A DNA stretch of 64,000 nucleotides. It comes from Cordilura impudica. Lineage: Eukaryota > Arthropoda > Insecta > Diptera > Scathophagidae. A program made the translations under genes and the position numbers. The notes beneath the pieces were generated by a model, which did not search any database, was not told the origin of the DNA, and worked only from the letters and a program-made list of their open reading frames with translations. How positions within the stretch are numbered: the stretch's first letter is position 1; every line of letters starts with the position of its first letter. The stretch spans positions 1,569,501 through 1,633,500 of the forward strand of contig OY821519.1 of assembly GCA_963682025.1 (NCBI GenBank). Reading direction: 5' to 3'. Shown here piece by piece: positions 11,576 to 23,670 of the stretch.

Positions 11576-11744
11576 ATATATAAATATATGCATACATATA
11601 TTGTATATAGTTCCTTAAAATAAATTTTATTCTCCATTTACTGTTTTAATTTCTATTACCCATCCAAATTTAAACTCAATCGCAGGTTATGAATATTTCC
11701 GTAGACATGTGTGGTTTATGATATTGTTTTTTTTTTTACCAGTG

Positions 11745-11820
11745 CTGTCGAGTCGGATTTCGATTTATGGAGTCGGTGTCGCAGTGTCTGTAAAATCGCA
11801 ACTCCGACTCCAAAATTTCT
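11745..11820. repeat. GGAGTCGG-type repeat
   Basis: Contains GAGTCGGATTTCGATTTATG and GGAGTCGGTGTCGCAG motifs, matching a second patch at 18695-18830 that is richer in GGAGTCGGAGTCG. Confidence 0.5.
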
Positions 11821-12499
11821 CGTTATTGCACGTGCATGCAAGTTTCAAATAATTTAAAAAATATTTGGTAAAAAAAATTCTTCGAAATTGACGACGTAAT
11901 ATTTTACAGATCACTTTGAATAAGTAGATTTTGATTAAATTTAAGAGAGTAAGTTCATTCAACTACTTAAATAAATAATACAAAAGAGTTTTATAATTTA
12001 AATTACTATATTTTGGTATTTTATTTATTAGTGCGGGCAGAACTTACACTCGGTAATTGATCAAGTTGAAAACAGATGTTTGTGTTTTTTTGTTAAAGTT
12101 TGTGATTAATTTAATTGAATTTTAACAATATTCGATAGAAAATTCAAATTGATTTGTATGTTAAAAAATATTGCGGTTCATATACATTATAGGTTTAGTT
12201 ATTTTTCAAAAAAAAAAGGATTACATTGAAAACTGAAAACATTCAAATAACTAATTTGAACTCCAGATATGTAATAGAATTTTATATATTTTTTAACTAA
12301 AAATTTAAATAAAAATACTTATATACACATGATGATTCTGTCGTCGCTTAAATTTAGTAGAAAGTAGCGGAGACAAAGAAACTTCAACATTCTTAACTAA
12401 ATTTAAAATAGACTTTTACCAGGCATTAAAGGACGTAGAGAAATGTGACTGTTCTTCAAATTTAGCAAAAAAAAGATGCAATTCCAAACTACCCTGAGA

Positions 12500-12652
12500 T
12501 TATCCAGAGTGCTGCTCTGATCACCGAGGCATTGTGATCGAAATAGATGTCCGCGAATTATTATATTCTCAGAATCATCAGAACCGATTCGAGGGTATCA
12601 ATGAAGCCAGATATTATTGAGGCTATCCCATTTCTAAAGGCAAATTCAAAGT
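12500..12652 (+). pseudogene. Possible hAT transposase C-terminal relic
   Basis: One frame reads SMKPDIIEAIPFLKANSK before a stop, similar to the hAT dimerisation end (…NPEIVEAILFLKAN…). Just upstream a different frame has IIIFSESSEP. Frames are broken and the match is short, so this is tentative. Confidence 0.25.
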
Positions 12653-12732
12653 AATTTCTTATATTAGATTATTCATTTTTTTGTTTTAAGTTCCCGATAT
12701 TATTTTTTCATTATTAAAAGAATTAATATAAC

Positions 12733-13330
12733 AAGTAAGATACCATATACCATACGTTTAGAGACCGTATCTCTTAGGTACAACTGATTATGTAAAGAAA
12801 AGAAGCATAAACCAAATATGAGTGGTATTGTTATTAATTTTGTTTTTTGCCTTCGGATATGGGAAAGGTCATATCGGGTGCTACAAGTATATGGGGACTA
12901 GGTCGAAAATTGGTCTGATACTGACTATATATGTTAAGGTCACTTATTTTTTGTAAAAAACTTAAACAAAATTTGACAAAAATCTGAGAAATATTTTAGT
13001 TTTTTGATAGATTTTAGGGAAGATCGGGAATTAACTTCATATGGGGGCTATGACTAAGAATTGTCCTATGGGTTTTATTTTTGGACAATTGATAAACGGA
13101 AGTAATAAATAACACACAAACCCAATAAGACCGAGATCTATATGATATTTTGGAACTTATGGCAATTTGAGTAGATTACATAGGGTCATTTATATGGGCC
13201 CATGGCCCTTAGAAGCTTTTAAACCAAATTTCATCAAAATATATCCATAGACACAGAGAGGTCTAGGTCAAATATTTTCGATAGTTACGAACATCAGCAC
13301 ACAGTGGTGATATAGGGCATAAATAAATAA
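12733..13330 (+). repeat. Palindrome-ended dispersed repeat, copy 4 (diverged)
   Basis: Recognisable by ACCATACGTTTAGAGACC, GGACTAGGTCGAAAATTGG and the AATCTGAG…TTTTGATAGATTT text in the same order as copy 2. The palindrome and the GACG run are lost. Confidence 0.7.
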
Positions 13331-14966
13331 AATATGTTAAAAAATAAATGTTGATCTTATTTAAAAATGACAAATTGTGATGTTGTCAAATTGCATAGGA
13401 TGGTTTTAAACTGTTGTTTAGTTTTTTTTTTTTTTTTTTTTTTTAATAATGATTTTGAAATATTCCTGTTAAATTTTAACTAACCCTTTAATTTTTCTTA
13501 AATTTTAACTAACACTTTAATTTGGGTGTAAGTATCCAATTTTTTATTATTCCGTTTTTGGCACTTTTATTTTGAACAAGAGAATATCACTTTCTATTTA
13601 TTACTTTATTAATTTCAAGGAAATCTTTACCGAATAATATTTTCCGAACAATATTTTAAAATTTTAGGAAAAGTTTATTATACGAATTTAAATACATAAT
13701 CTCGTCTATCCGCACTATTGTTGGATTATGAAACACAACTAGTTTGACATTCCACAAGGAATAAAATTAAGGCAAACTAAGAATATTGTAACGAGTAATG
13801 GAGTAGAGCGTAATAATAATAACTGCGAGTAATTGTGATCTCACTGGAAGTTATTGGAAGTTATTGGTTTTTTCTCTATTTTTCACTCTTGATTTTATAT
13901 ATGTATGTAATTTTGTAATTGGAAATGCAAAAAATTAAAATAAGTACGTACCAATAGAATACCAAGAATTCGTCTTTGAATAATTGACATTAATAATTTT
14001 TGTTCTTGATTATTTGCATATGGTATTACTTTTTATAGGTTATGTTTCACGAAAATGGAGGATTTTTTCGTCTTCTTTGAAATTTGAAGGTTATGATCTT
14101 TTAATACAACACAAAAATCATGGTTTTACGATAATGTAAATTTTGTAATTTTTATAAGAAATTTATATGAAATTTTTGTATTTGATTTAACAATTTTCCC
14201 TGGGTGTATGGAATATGTTATTTTTAATTTTCTAACAAAAGGTATCCCCTTTTCCAATATATTTATTGTATTTTATTGATAGAATTTTTACGTAGTTATA
14301 TTTCGGAACAACACTTTATCGGGCTTATTTTAAATTTTTTAATTTTTAAATGAAAACTAATACCGTTTAGATGATGTTGTTAAACTAACTTAACATGTAC
14401 ATACCATAAAGAATAGAACAATGACGTTAATGCAAACCTGAAATAATTATGAACAATGTAGTGAGATGATCCGTAAATATTGCTGGAGTATTACTTGGTG
14501 AAGTTTTGATTGCGTAATCGAATACTCAATGTAGAAATCTGGTTCGAACAGGACTAAAATGTTTATGTGATGAACTTGGCGTTTCTTGATTTGAGTGGAT
14601 GAATGAAATATTATACTCCAGAATTATCACCTCGTTAATTTTTCAGTCAATGTTTGCAGGATATGAAAAGGAAAATATATTAAGGAATCTGACTTCTCCT
14701 TGATATGAAAAGACCTTACCAACGTTCGTGTTCAATGGTTGTTCAAAAAGTGATTTTATTTAGTAAAGCAAATATAAGAACCAAGTTTAAATTTCGTAAC
14801 TTAAAACTACTTTTTAAAGCGACAAAAGATACGTTTGCGCAATCTATATTTCATTTACAATAATTCAATTAGTATGATTTTATATTATTGGCATAAACAA
14901 ATGTTATATTGATTCACTGGCATCAATTACCCACAACATAATTATCACTGTTTTTATAAATATGTC
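13331..14966. other. AT-rich intronic stretch
   Basis: A ~22-base poly-T near 13420-13445 and otherwise AT-rich unique-looking sequence. Nothing further supported. Confidence 0.45.
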
Positions 14967-14970
14967 TATA

Positions 14971-15543
14971 GGGTAAAAACATATGAAATCAACCAATGAG
15001 TTGACCGCACCGATTTCGAATTGGATGAATTTTGGTACGAAGGGAAAGTTAAACATAATAAAAGCGTTTGCCAACTTTCAGTGTCGTAGCTCTCGTATTT
15101 TCAGAATTATGGCCATTCCAAGTTGGCAAAAATCAATAAAAATGCACTCAGATACCTTAACACAATTTTTAATATCTCGAAAAGTATTCATTGTACGTTA
15201 ATAATCAAGGACTCATTTTACAGACTAAAACGTGCGCCATTCCAAAAAAAAATTTTTTTTCAAATTTTCGATCAAGGATAATGTAAATAAAAAAGGACTA
15301 AAATTTCCAAAGGATATTTCTCGAAAATCAATATTTTTAAAAATTTCAAAAAAATATATGTTAATTCTTATTATGTTTTGTATAAGTTTGTCAAATTTCA
15401 ATGTGGAGTCTTTATTACAACATGAGTTATTAAGAAAAAAGCAGGCGAAGGTTTATGTATTTCATGAAATGTACCAAAATACAAAAAGGTGACAAATTAC
15501 AAAAAGAAGGACATATCAAATGTAACGGAACTTTTTCGACTTT
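14971..15543 (+). repeat. Left long terminal inverted repeat of the 3.7 kb transposon
   Basis: Pairs with 18103-18684. Small frames inside (14983-15201, 15232-15492) have mirror frames in the right repeat because the DNA is duplicated, not because they are shown to be genes. Confidence 0.85.
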
Positions 15544-15749
15544 ACAACCTAGACGAAATATTTATTGCCTGTTCACACAAAAAATTTACAAATATTTTAT
15601 GACCTGTGGTCGGCTTATTGGCAGTTGCAAATTCAGTCCCTATTTAAAAAACATTTTATGACCCGTAGTTCACGCAAATTTTCCAATTCAAGAAAAGCAA
15701 GGCGTGTATTTTTTTACCTGTAATCTATTTTTTGTACCAAAAAAAACAG

Positions 15750-15786
15750 TATAAATCGTTCAGAGACTGTAAGTCAAACTTCAGTT
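15750..15786 (+). promoter_or_regulatory. Putative transposase promoter: TATA box and initiator
   Basis: TATAAAT begins at 15750 and an arthropod initiator TCAGTT lies at 15781-15786, with the A 33 bases downstream of the TATA start. The predicted transcript starts ~165 bases before the ATG at 15950. Spacing and both motifs fit a fly core promoter; inferred only. Confidence 0.6.
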
Positions 15787-15949
15787 GAATACTAGATTTC
15801 ATAAGTGCTAAACGTCAAAGTGTTATAGTGTTAAAGTGACTTTGAAAAAACAAAAAAAAAGAGACTAAATATTTAAATAAATTATAATTATTGTCAATAC
15901 AAAAAAGTCGTGCACAATTCATTCGGTTGTGGTATTAAAAAAAAAAAAT

Positions 15950-18005
15950 ATGCCATTCCATTCAACATTTTGCTGTAATCCTTTTAAAAAAATCCGGTCA
16001 CACTGGGTGCAATAAAAGTTTAAGACAAGTCCAAGAATGGATGCTACAGTATACTAAGGATAAAAACATTACGATCTCAAATAAAATTTGTGGGACATGT
16101 AGAATAAAATTTTCGCATCTGAAGAAATCTAATAAATCTAATTTGGAAGAAGGTTCAGACATAAACGAAAATGTAGATACTTTCGATGACATTGCGTCAG
16201 GCACGGAAGAAGATGACATTGCGTCAGGCACGGAAGAAGTTGCTATTTCAAAATTAAACCATTCTTTACCGTATCTGGAACAATCTCCGATAAAAAAGAA
16301 GAAGTTACATCAAAAACGGTACAGAGATGGAAAATTCAGGAAAATAAGTGATTCGATTCAAGACAAAATTTTCCACGGTTCAGCACAATCAACTTCGCAT
16401 ATGTGCCCACAATCCGAAATAATAGAACAATTAAAAGAAAAGTTTAAAACATTAACAAAAAATAGCGAGAAAATCCAACTGCTAACAATTTTACCAAAAA
16501 GCTGGGCAATACATAAAATTGAGGAAGAATTCCTGGTTACAAACTATATCGCGCGAAAAGTTAAGCATTTGGTTGAAACAAAGGGTGTGATGAGTACGCC
16601 TAACCCAAAACTGGGAAGTCCAATTTCACCAGTGACAAGCAATTTAGTAAAATCCTTTTATGAATCCGATGACGTCAGCAGGTGTATGCCCGGACAGAAA
16701 GATTTCGTGTCTTTTTTTGAAAATGGTACAAAAGTCAGGAAAAATAAAAGGCTTTTGCTTGGAAACTTAAGAGAAATGTACGCCTTATTCAAGGAACGAC
16801 ATGATGGAATAAAAATAGGTATTTCCAAGTTTTGCCAACTTCGTCCGAGGAATATAATTCTAGCAAATGCGAGTGGATCTCATAACGTGTGTGTTTGTAC
16901 AAAGCATCAAAATGTGAAGCTGATGATTGATGCCATAAATTTAAAAAAATTAACTGCTGGTGTTCCGAATTATCAGCTTGAATGTTACAAAGATTGTTTG
17001 AAACAAATGACATGCATTCCATCTTCTTCAAAGTGTCACCTACGTAAATGTAACAAGTGTCCAGGAATTGAAAATTTAAAAGCAAAACTAAATCAATTAC
17101 TAGAGCAAAATGATATTGATGAAATAACATATAAACAATGGGTAAGTGTAGATAGGGATAATTTGGAGACCATGATTGGCCAAGCCGACGTTTTTGTGGA
17201 TTCCCTATGTGAAAAACTTGAAATTCTATTACCTCATTCATTTATTGCAAAACAGCAGGCAGCATATCTGAGCGAAAGAAAATTAAATTCGGAAGAAAAT
17301 GAGTATATAGCAGTTTGCGATTTTTCAGAAAATGCTCCTTTTACTATTCAGGATGCAGTCCAGGGATTTCACTGGAACAACTCTCAGGCCACTTTGTACC
17401 CAATTGCTATTTATTTTAAATCAGATGGAAAAACACAACATACAAACTTCATAATAATATCTGATTGTCTTGTACACGATTCTGTAGCTGTTCACCTGTT
17501 CCATCGCCACCTGAATGTATTTTTGAGAAAAAAGTTTAAAACAACCCCGAAGAAAATCACGTATTTTTCAGACGGTAGTGCTGCCCAGTTTAAAAATAAA
17601 AAGAACTTTATCAATTTATGTTATCATATGGAAGATTTTGGATGTAATGCTGAGTGACATTTTTTTGCAACAAGCCATGGAAAAGGCCCAAGTGACGGTC
17701 TTGGAGGTACCCCAAAGAGAGAGGCACGTCGAGCTAGTTTACAGCGTCCATTACAAGGTCAAATAACTACTCCAAAACAATTATATGAATGGTGCCTGCA
17801 AAATCTTTTGAACTGTAATTTCGAGTTTTTAACTCTAGAAGATCACGAAGAAGAAGCACGGTTCCTTCAAATTCGTTTTAAAGATTTGCGTACTATTCCT
17901 GGAACTCAAAAGCTGCATTCTATTGAACCTGTAGATAAAAAAAAAAATAAAGTCAAGCGATACGCGGCAGATGCAGATTTTTTAATTGAAATCCTTCAGA
18001 AATAA
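15950..18005 (+). pseudogene. Transposase-like gene of the 3.7 kb element (one frameshift, one nonsense codon)
   Basis: The main frame 16041-18005 encodes about 654 residues but is cut by a single TGA at 17655-17657, where the context (NAE-stop-HFFATSHGKGPSDG) suggests a lost Trp. A better start is the ATG at 15950 (MPFHSTFCCNPFKK); it needs a one-base shift in the A-run at 15986-15992 to join SGHTGCNKSLRQVQEWM. The N-terminus then shows a Cys pattern with ICGTCRIKF, possibly a zinc-binding head. The C-terminal half has CDFSEN, YPIAIYFKSDGK, IISDCLVHD, TYFSDGSAAQFKNKKNFINL and HFFATSHGKGPSDGLGGT: acidic residues spaced like a RNase H-fold DDE/D nuclease. A 27-bp exact tandem duplication (16185-16238) encodes the acidic DDIASGTEE repeat. 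I recall this as a widespread family of uncharacterised proteins in insects and cnidarians. Confidence 0.8.
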
Positions 18006-18102
18006 ATAAATATGCTGTAATAAAGTGTTTAATAATGATAATACATTATGTTGTACTTTTTATTAAAGGTTTAGCAATGGAGAAAAAGAGTTTAAGCAAA
18101 GA

Positions 18103-18684
18103 AAAGTCGAAAAAGTTCCGTTACATTTGATTTGTCCTTCTTTTTGTAATTTGTCACCTTTTTGTATTTTGGTACATTTCATGAAATACATAAACCTTCG
18201 CCTGCTTTTTTCTTAATAACTCATGTTGTAATAAAGACTCCACATTGAAATTTGACAGACTTGTACAAAACATAATAAGAATTAACATATATTTTTTTGA
18301 AATTTTTAAAAATATTGATTTTCGAGAAATATCCTTTGGAAATTTTAGTCCTTTTTTATTTACATTATCCTTGATCGAAAATTTGAAAAAAATTTTTTTT
18401 TGGAATGACGCATGTTTTAGTCTGTAAAATGAGCCCTTGATTATTAACGTGCAATGAATACTTTTCGAGATATTAAAAATTGTGTTAAGGCATCTGAGTG
18501 CATTTTTATTGATTTTTGCCAATTTGGAATGGCCATAATTCTGAAAGTTCGAAGGCTATATGTCTGAAAGTTTGCAAATGTTATTGTGCCGATCCATAGA
18601 TCATGTGTACAAAACCTTATCAAATTTGGAGGTGATGAGGTCACAAATGTTAATATTTTCGGTTGATTTCATATGTTTTTACCC
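18103..18684 (-). repeat. Right long terminal inverted repeat of the 3.7 kb transposon
   Basis: Inverse of the left repeat. The inner boundary is GAAAAGTCGAAAAAGTTCCG, facing CTTTTTCGACTTT at 15531-15543. Confidence 0.85.
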
Positions 18685-18694
18685 TATATACATC

Positions 18695-18830
18695 TAGCAT
18701 CGTAGTCAGATTTGGAGTAGGAGCAGGAGGCGGAGTCGGAGTCGCAGTCGAAACTTAAAAATTTTAGCGGATGGAGTCGGGGTCGGAGTTGGAACTTTTT
18801 TCTGATTACTCCACGGCCCTGGTTTTAATA
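18695..18830. repeat. GGAGTCGGAGTCG-type repeat
   Basis: Runs of GGAGTCGGAGTCGCAGTCG and GGAGTCGGGGTCGGAGTTGG followed by CTCCACGGCCCTGG. Same family as 11745-11820. It abuts the right end of the 3.7 kb transposon. Confidence 0.6.
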
Positions 18831-19197
18831 TACTTTTAATAAAATTGTTAAAATCATTTTTGAACATATCAAATAGAAATTTCGATTTCGAATTTTTGTG
18901 TGATTACGGTCTATTACATTTTAGTTGACAATATACATATGTATGGCCCGTAATAACAGCAAATTAAGTACACTTTATATTGATTCTTTTACTGATTCTT
19001 TTATTGATTCTCAGGCCAAACTTTTTTTTATGACATTTAATATTTTTTCCTTATCTTGTTGTTTGTTTTCTTAGTTTTTCAGCTAAAACTCGAGAACCAT
19101 TGATGATTTCGCGAAACATTCATCAGCAAACAGCTTCAGCAACTAAAGTTGGTCCAATTTCTATCGAATGAATATTAAAAAATAGTAATTTTGCTTC

Positions 19198-19972
19198 TTT
19201 TTATACCTTATACCACTATGTGGTTTGGGTATAATGACTTTGTGCTGCTGTTTGTAACTCCAAAAATATTTGACATAGACCCATCTTTTATTATACCGAT
19301 CGAATCAGAATCACTATCTGATTCGATTTAACGATGTCCGTCCGTCGGTCCGTCCGTCTGTGTGTACAGGTAAAGCTTGTAATCAAACTGCAGTTCGCAA
19401 ATAGAATATATTTTGATGAAATTTGGTATATACGCTTTTGTCGACCATAGGATGAACGCTATTGAAATTGGTGAGAATCGGTCCATGTTCAGACCTAGCC
19501 CCCATAGAAATGACCCCTATGAAATCAACATATATTGAAATAACATCCAAATTAACATATAAATCTTAGTCAAATTGGGTTCGTATGTATTTATTACATC
19601 CATTAATCAGTAGTCCAAAAATGATCCCTGTTGGACAATTCTAAGTCATAGGTCCCATATAGAGCTGCTTCCCGATATTCACCTAAATCTACCAAACAAG
19701 AAAAATATTGCACTGATTCTTCTCAAATTTTGTTTATATATATTTTTGCAAAATACAAGAGACTTTACCAAATATAGTCCCCATATATATATAGCAATCC
19801 ATATGAACTTTTTCTTATCTGCAGCGAAAAAAATTAATAAAAAACCCACTCAAATTTGGTTTATGCTTATTTTCCATATCCAGTTAGTTGGGCCTGAGAG
19901 ATAGGGTCTCTTAGCGCATGGTGTAGGGTATCGTCAGTCTAGACCGACTTTAATTTTCTTACTTGTTTTTAC
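19198..19972 (-). repeat. Palindrome-ended dispersed repeat, copy 5
   Basis: Full-length in reverse: ATACCTTATACCACTATG at the left, GTCCGTCCGTCGGTCCGTCC near 19335, then GGTGTAGGGTATCG and a decayed palindrome (GTCAGTCTAGACCGAC) with CTTACTTGTT at the right. Confidence 0.85.
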
Positions 19973-19989
19973 AAAGTTTTTGAGTGACA

Positions 19990-20680
19990 TAACATTAGGG
20001 CGGGTCGATTTGTAGAGAGGCAAAAAAATCGCTCAAAATAAGAAACTTTGCCCAAGGAACCATACCTCTAAAACGAAAACTGATGTCCCGACTTTTGATC
20101 TGTCTGTCTATCAGCCATTCCCCCTCATGCAATTGATCTGAAACTTGGCCCATAGTCTTGTTGGGACTATAGATTAATTTTGGGGTAGTCACGCAGAGTC
20201 ACACCTAGTCACGGATTGATCTAAAAGTTATTTACCCTCATCCGATCAATCTTTTTAAATAACATAACATAGTCCAGGCGTATGATTATTATTTATCAGC
20301 AGAGTAGAAGATACGTATACGTATGAGTGTTAATTTAAATAGTAAATCAAACATAGTCAGCCTAATTCTAAAAAAAAAATGGTGATTTTTTGTAACCAGG
20401 GGGGTTCCAGGAGCATGGGAGGGTCGGCCCTCCAAAGTTAGTGGGGGTCGATCATACATTTGGACTCGATTCGGTAATTCTAGATGGGTCAAAGTGACAT
20501 AGACAGACAGGTCAAAAGTCGGGACATCAGAATTCGTTTTAGAGGTATGGTTCCTCGGCAGAATACGATTTCCCTTGTCAATTGGGAGGTTTTTAAATCA
20601 GGGAGTATGATTATTATTTGTTAGTGGAGTAGAAGATATGTACACGTATGAGTGATATTTTTAATCTAAAATAAAACATG
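19990..20680. repeat. Complex repeat block with inverted ~60-bp arms and an ~80-bp direct repeat
   Basis: GGAACCATACCTCTAAAACG…GATGTCCCGACTTTTGA (20057-20098) is inverted at about 20497-20550. TATGATTATTATTT…GAGTAGAAGATA occurs in direct orientation at about 20280 and 20605. One AGTCACG unit (20085-20250) lies inside. Confidence 0.55.
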
Positions 20681-22186
20681 GATTATTAATAAAAATTATA
20701 GATTTAAATCTTAACTATAATTGGCTTGAGAATGCTAAACCCTTTGATGGTTTTACTGTACTGGTCTAGAACTGACTTGAACTTTCTCACCCCCCGAACA
20801 ATGACCACGAAAACATTCGACAGTGTAATCTATTTTATGCCATTATGCTTTATTTTAACTTAACAACAGAAAAAAATAAGAAACAGGTAAATTTCAAGAC
20901 AATTTTGCGAATTCAATGAACTCACTGCATCAATTACTAAAATATTTAATCAGATTTTTGCCTATAAAATTCGCTTCGGCAACATTAAATCTAATTAGTA
21001 TGGAAGCTGTATATTTTACCATAAAAATAAGGGGCATATCCAATTTCGACTAGGATGAATAAAAAATAACAGCAGTATGAAACAAAACAATGATCCAATG
21101 AAAAAGTTTGTGATTTCATATGATTTTCTGATCGCATCAATTACTTATGCGGTGAAAATTTATGTAGAAAAATATAATTGAAAATAATTTAATATTTCTT
21201 TCTTTTTGCAAGCTGATTTTTAAGTGTGTTCTCGCTCTTTTTGATTGCTCTATTGTAGCAATGTTATTTACCAACAAAATACAGAGAAATTTGACTAAAA
21301 ATATAAATAAAGCCTATCCAAAGTTACATATTGCGATCCAAAATGGGACTACCAAAAAAAAAAAAAAAAACACCCATTTATATATTTCGCTATTTTCACA
21401 ATAAATTTTTTAAATGATTTGAACACAGTATAAAAGTATACCATTAGGAAAAACAATCCCCAAGGGGTTTGGCAAAGTTGGTACGAAAAACAAAGTTATG
21501 ACTTCTTAATTTTTTCATCCTTTTTTTACAAGTACACTTTGGTTTTAATGTATAAAACTTCTGTACACACAATGATGATGGCTTTCTAAAAAATTGTTAT
21601 CAACATGTCTTTGAAAATACACTTTTTGCACTATAATCTGGACTATTTTGGTCGTCAGATGAAATAGGTGAACGCTACCACCAAGTTACTATGCCTTTCG
21701 AATTCAGGTAAATATATTGAATTATTTGTTCTTTCTTGAAAGCGTAGTTTTAGCAAAAATTTGTTGTTGGAGCAAAAACCTGTTTGAATATCATGAAGAG
21801 AAGAGTGAAAGTGATTTAGTGGAAGAAACAGACGATAACTGCAACTTAACTCTCTGCAATTTCACAAAGACTTTGGACAATATAATAAAAATAAAACAAA
21901 TCCAAATTCTTTTCCTTATTTCGATTATATCGTTTACTTAAATATTTTTTTATGTGTATGTATCCAAAATAATGTGAAAAAAATTATTTTTGAACCTTGG
22001 AAAAATTTCTTGTGTCTGATAGATTGCTTGCTAATTTTAAACAATGAATGTCAATAAAGAAAAACAAAAACAATTTTGCACCAACTTGGCCAAAGCTCTT
22101 AGCAATTTTGTTTTTCTAAGGTTTTGCTTTTATCATTGGGCTAAACTCGAGGATCCAAAATTTGATGCATAGTGTTATAATATAAA
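20681..22186. other. AT-rich intronic stretch
   Basis: The open frame 21717-21941 is acidic in its middle but has no domain I know. An A-run lies near 21355. Nothing firm. Confidence 0.4.
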
Positions 22187-22561
22187 CAAGCAGATTCCAG
22201 CCCTCGAAATTCGAGCGCAAATTCTTGGAAATTTTATTTTTTCATTAAATAAAGACCCTTAAAGTATGCTAATCAATTATAGCCAATTCACAAATCAACA
22301 CAAAAAACAAACTCATTTTTATTACAAACACATTAACAGATTTAATAAACACACACATAGCATTGTCTGAGGGTATGTATGTGTTAGTAGCAACTTTAAA
22401 TGCAATTTACTCAAAATAAAGGAAAATATTTAAAAATCTGTAAGTCTGGTGAATAGCTAAAAAGAAATACCTTTCAAATAATATACGTTTGGCTGCAATC
22501 GCGATAAAACGGTAGAACAAACATCAGTCACAAGAAAACGCCTAGCCTATTAATTTTAAGA
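22187..22561 (-). mobile_element. Small non-autonomous Helitron, copy 1
   Basis: Reverse copy of the family described at 53252-53630. The 5' end (TC) is at 22561; the 3' end reads GGAATCTGCTTG, one base off CTAG. Internal GGGTCTTTATTTAATG and ACGTATATTATTTGAAAGG text is shared. Confidence 0.75.
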
Positions 22562-22919
22562 TTCTAGTTACAGCTTCCTAGAAATATTTAAAACTAATTA
22601 GAAAAAATTTTTTTTAGGTTAAAATCAAATTTCTTTTTAAAAATTGCACTTGTTTAAAATAATAATCTCTTTTGTGTATTACTTAACTTGATACCACTAC
22701 TGGTATCAACCTGACCAACCAAGAACAATCCAACCTGATGTATAGATGGCAGCTTAAAATCATATAAAACATATGTTTTTAAAGGCGCCACGTTGTTTAA
22801 TAGTTTTTTTTTTGAGCCATCAAAAGTTTACGATCTCAGAGAATTTGTAAACATGGAAAAAAATAGTCACCGTTATCTCACTAAATACTTTCATTAAAAG
22901 ATCTCAGTCCAACCAATAT

Positions 22920-23112
22920 TAAAAGTGAGCTAAATTCTGTTTCGTTTACGACTATGAAATATTGGGTGACAGATTATAAACGAGGCCGTACAAGGTGTCA
23001 ACACGAACACAGTAGTGGTCGACCAATTAAGGGTCTACGACACACACGATTAAGAATATCTATAAAATGACACTGGAGGATCGTCGGCTGAGGGTTCGTG
23101 AGTTAGCTTAAA
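22920..23112 (+). pseudogene. mariner transposase N-terminal relic
   Basis: Pieces in order: KYWVTDYKRGRTRCQHEHSS, GRPIKG, then MTLEDRRLRVREL. These match the second helix-turn-helix region and RSGRP…DRRLKVREIA linker of mariner transposases. No catalytic domain adjoins. The fragment at 24945-25107 could be part of the same original copy. Confidence 0.7.
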
Positions 23113-23479
23113 TGAATTTTGAATTTACATTGAATTTTGATCGAAAATATGGAGATGAGAAAGCTGTCCGCGATATGGGTGACTCGCTTGCTCACAAAAT
23201 AGTAAAAACAATGTCGCACAGTAGCGCCATTTTAGTTTTTTCATTTGCAAAAATCATAATCATAATAATAGGAGGCATAATATAGATAATGGTCCAACCT
23301 ATGAAATAAGTGTTTGAAAAGGTGATACGCCTTCCAGGTGCTTACTTATGAGTTATCAAAGTTGGAATTTCCTAACGTCATGTATAAATCATGTGTATGT
23401 TAAATAAAAAACATGATTTTTAACCATTTTCTATTTTTATATTCCTTTTTGAAGGTTTTAATAAATAATCTAACCCATA

Positions 23480-23670
23480 AAAACAAAGTTTTTATTAAAA
23501 CTCTTTATTTCCTTATGCATACGACTTTTGAATCTCTCCGTGACTACGCGTGACTTTGCGTGACTATTTTAAAATTAGTCTGTGGTCACAACAAGACTAT
23601 GGGCCAAGTTTCAGATCAATTCAATAAGGGGGAATGGGGTTGACACACGACAGACAGGCAGACAGACAGA
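23480..23670 (-). repeat. Single AGTCACG-type unit with (GACA)n
   Basis: Inverse copy of the end of the 4320-5090 repeat: CTCTTTATTTCCTTATGCAT, CTCCGTGACTACGCGTGACT, GACTATGGGCCAAGTTTCAG, then CGACAGACAGGCAGACAGAC. Confidence 0.7.

Larger units (their letters stand above)
14971..18684 (+). mobile_element. 3.7 kb DNA transposon with ~575-bp terminal inverted repeats
   Basis: Left end GGGTAAAAACATATGAAATC and right end its complement. TATA lies outside both ends (14967-14970, 18685-18688), so the target duplication is TATA (or TA, if two bases are counted into the element). The inverted repeats span about 14971-15543 and 18103-18684. They are nearly identical in the inner ~320 bp and more diverged, though colinear, nearer the tips. 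Between them lie a promoter and one long transposase-like gene. Looks like an autonomous element with few disabling mutations. Superfamily not settled; a 4-bp duplication with a DDE/D-type protein would suit Sola-like elements, but that is a guess. Confidence 0.85.

Noticed and set aside
16789..17241. 150-residue minus-strand ORF
   Set aside because: Antisense shadow of the transposase gene.
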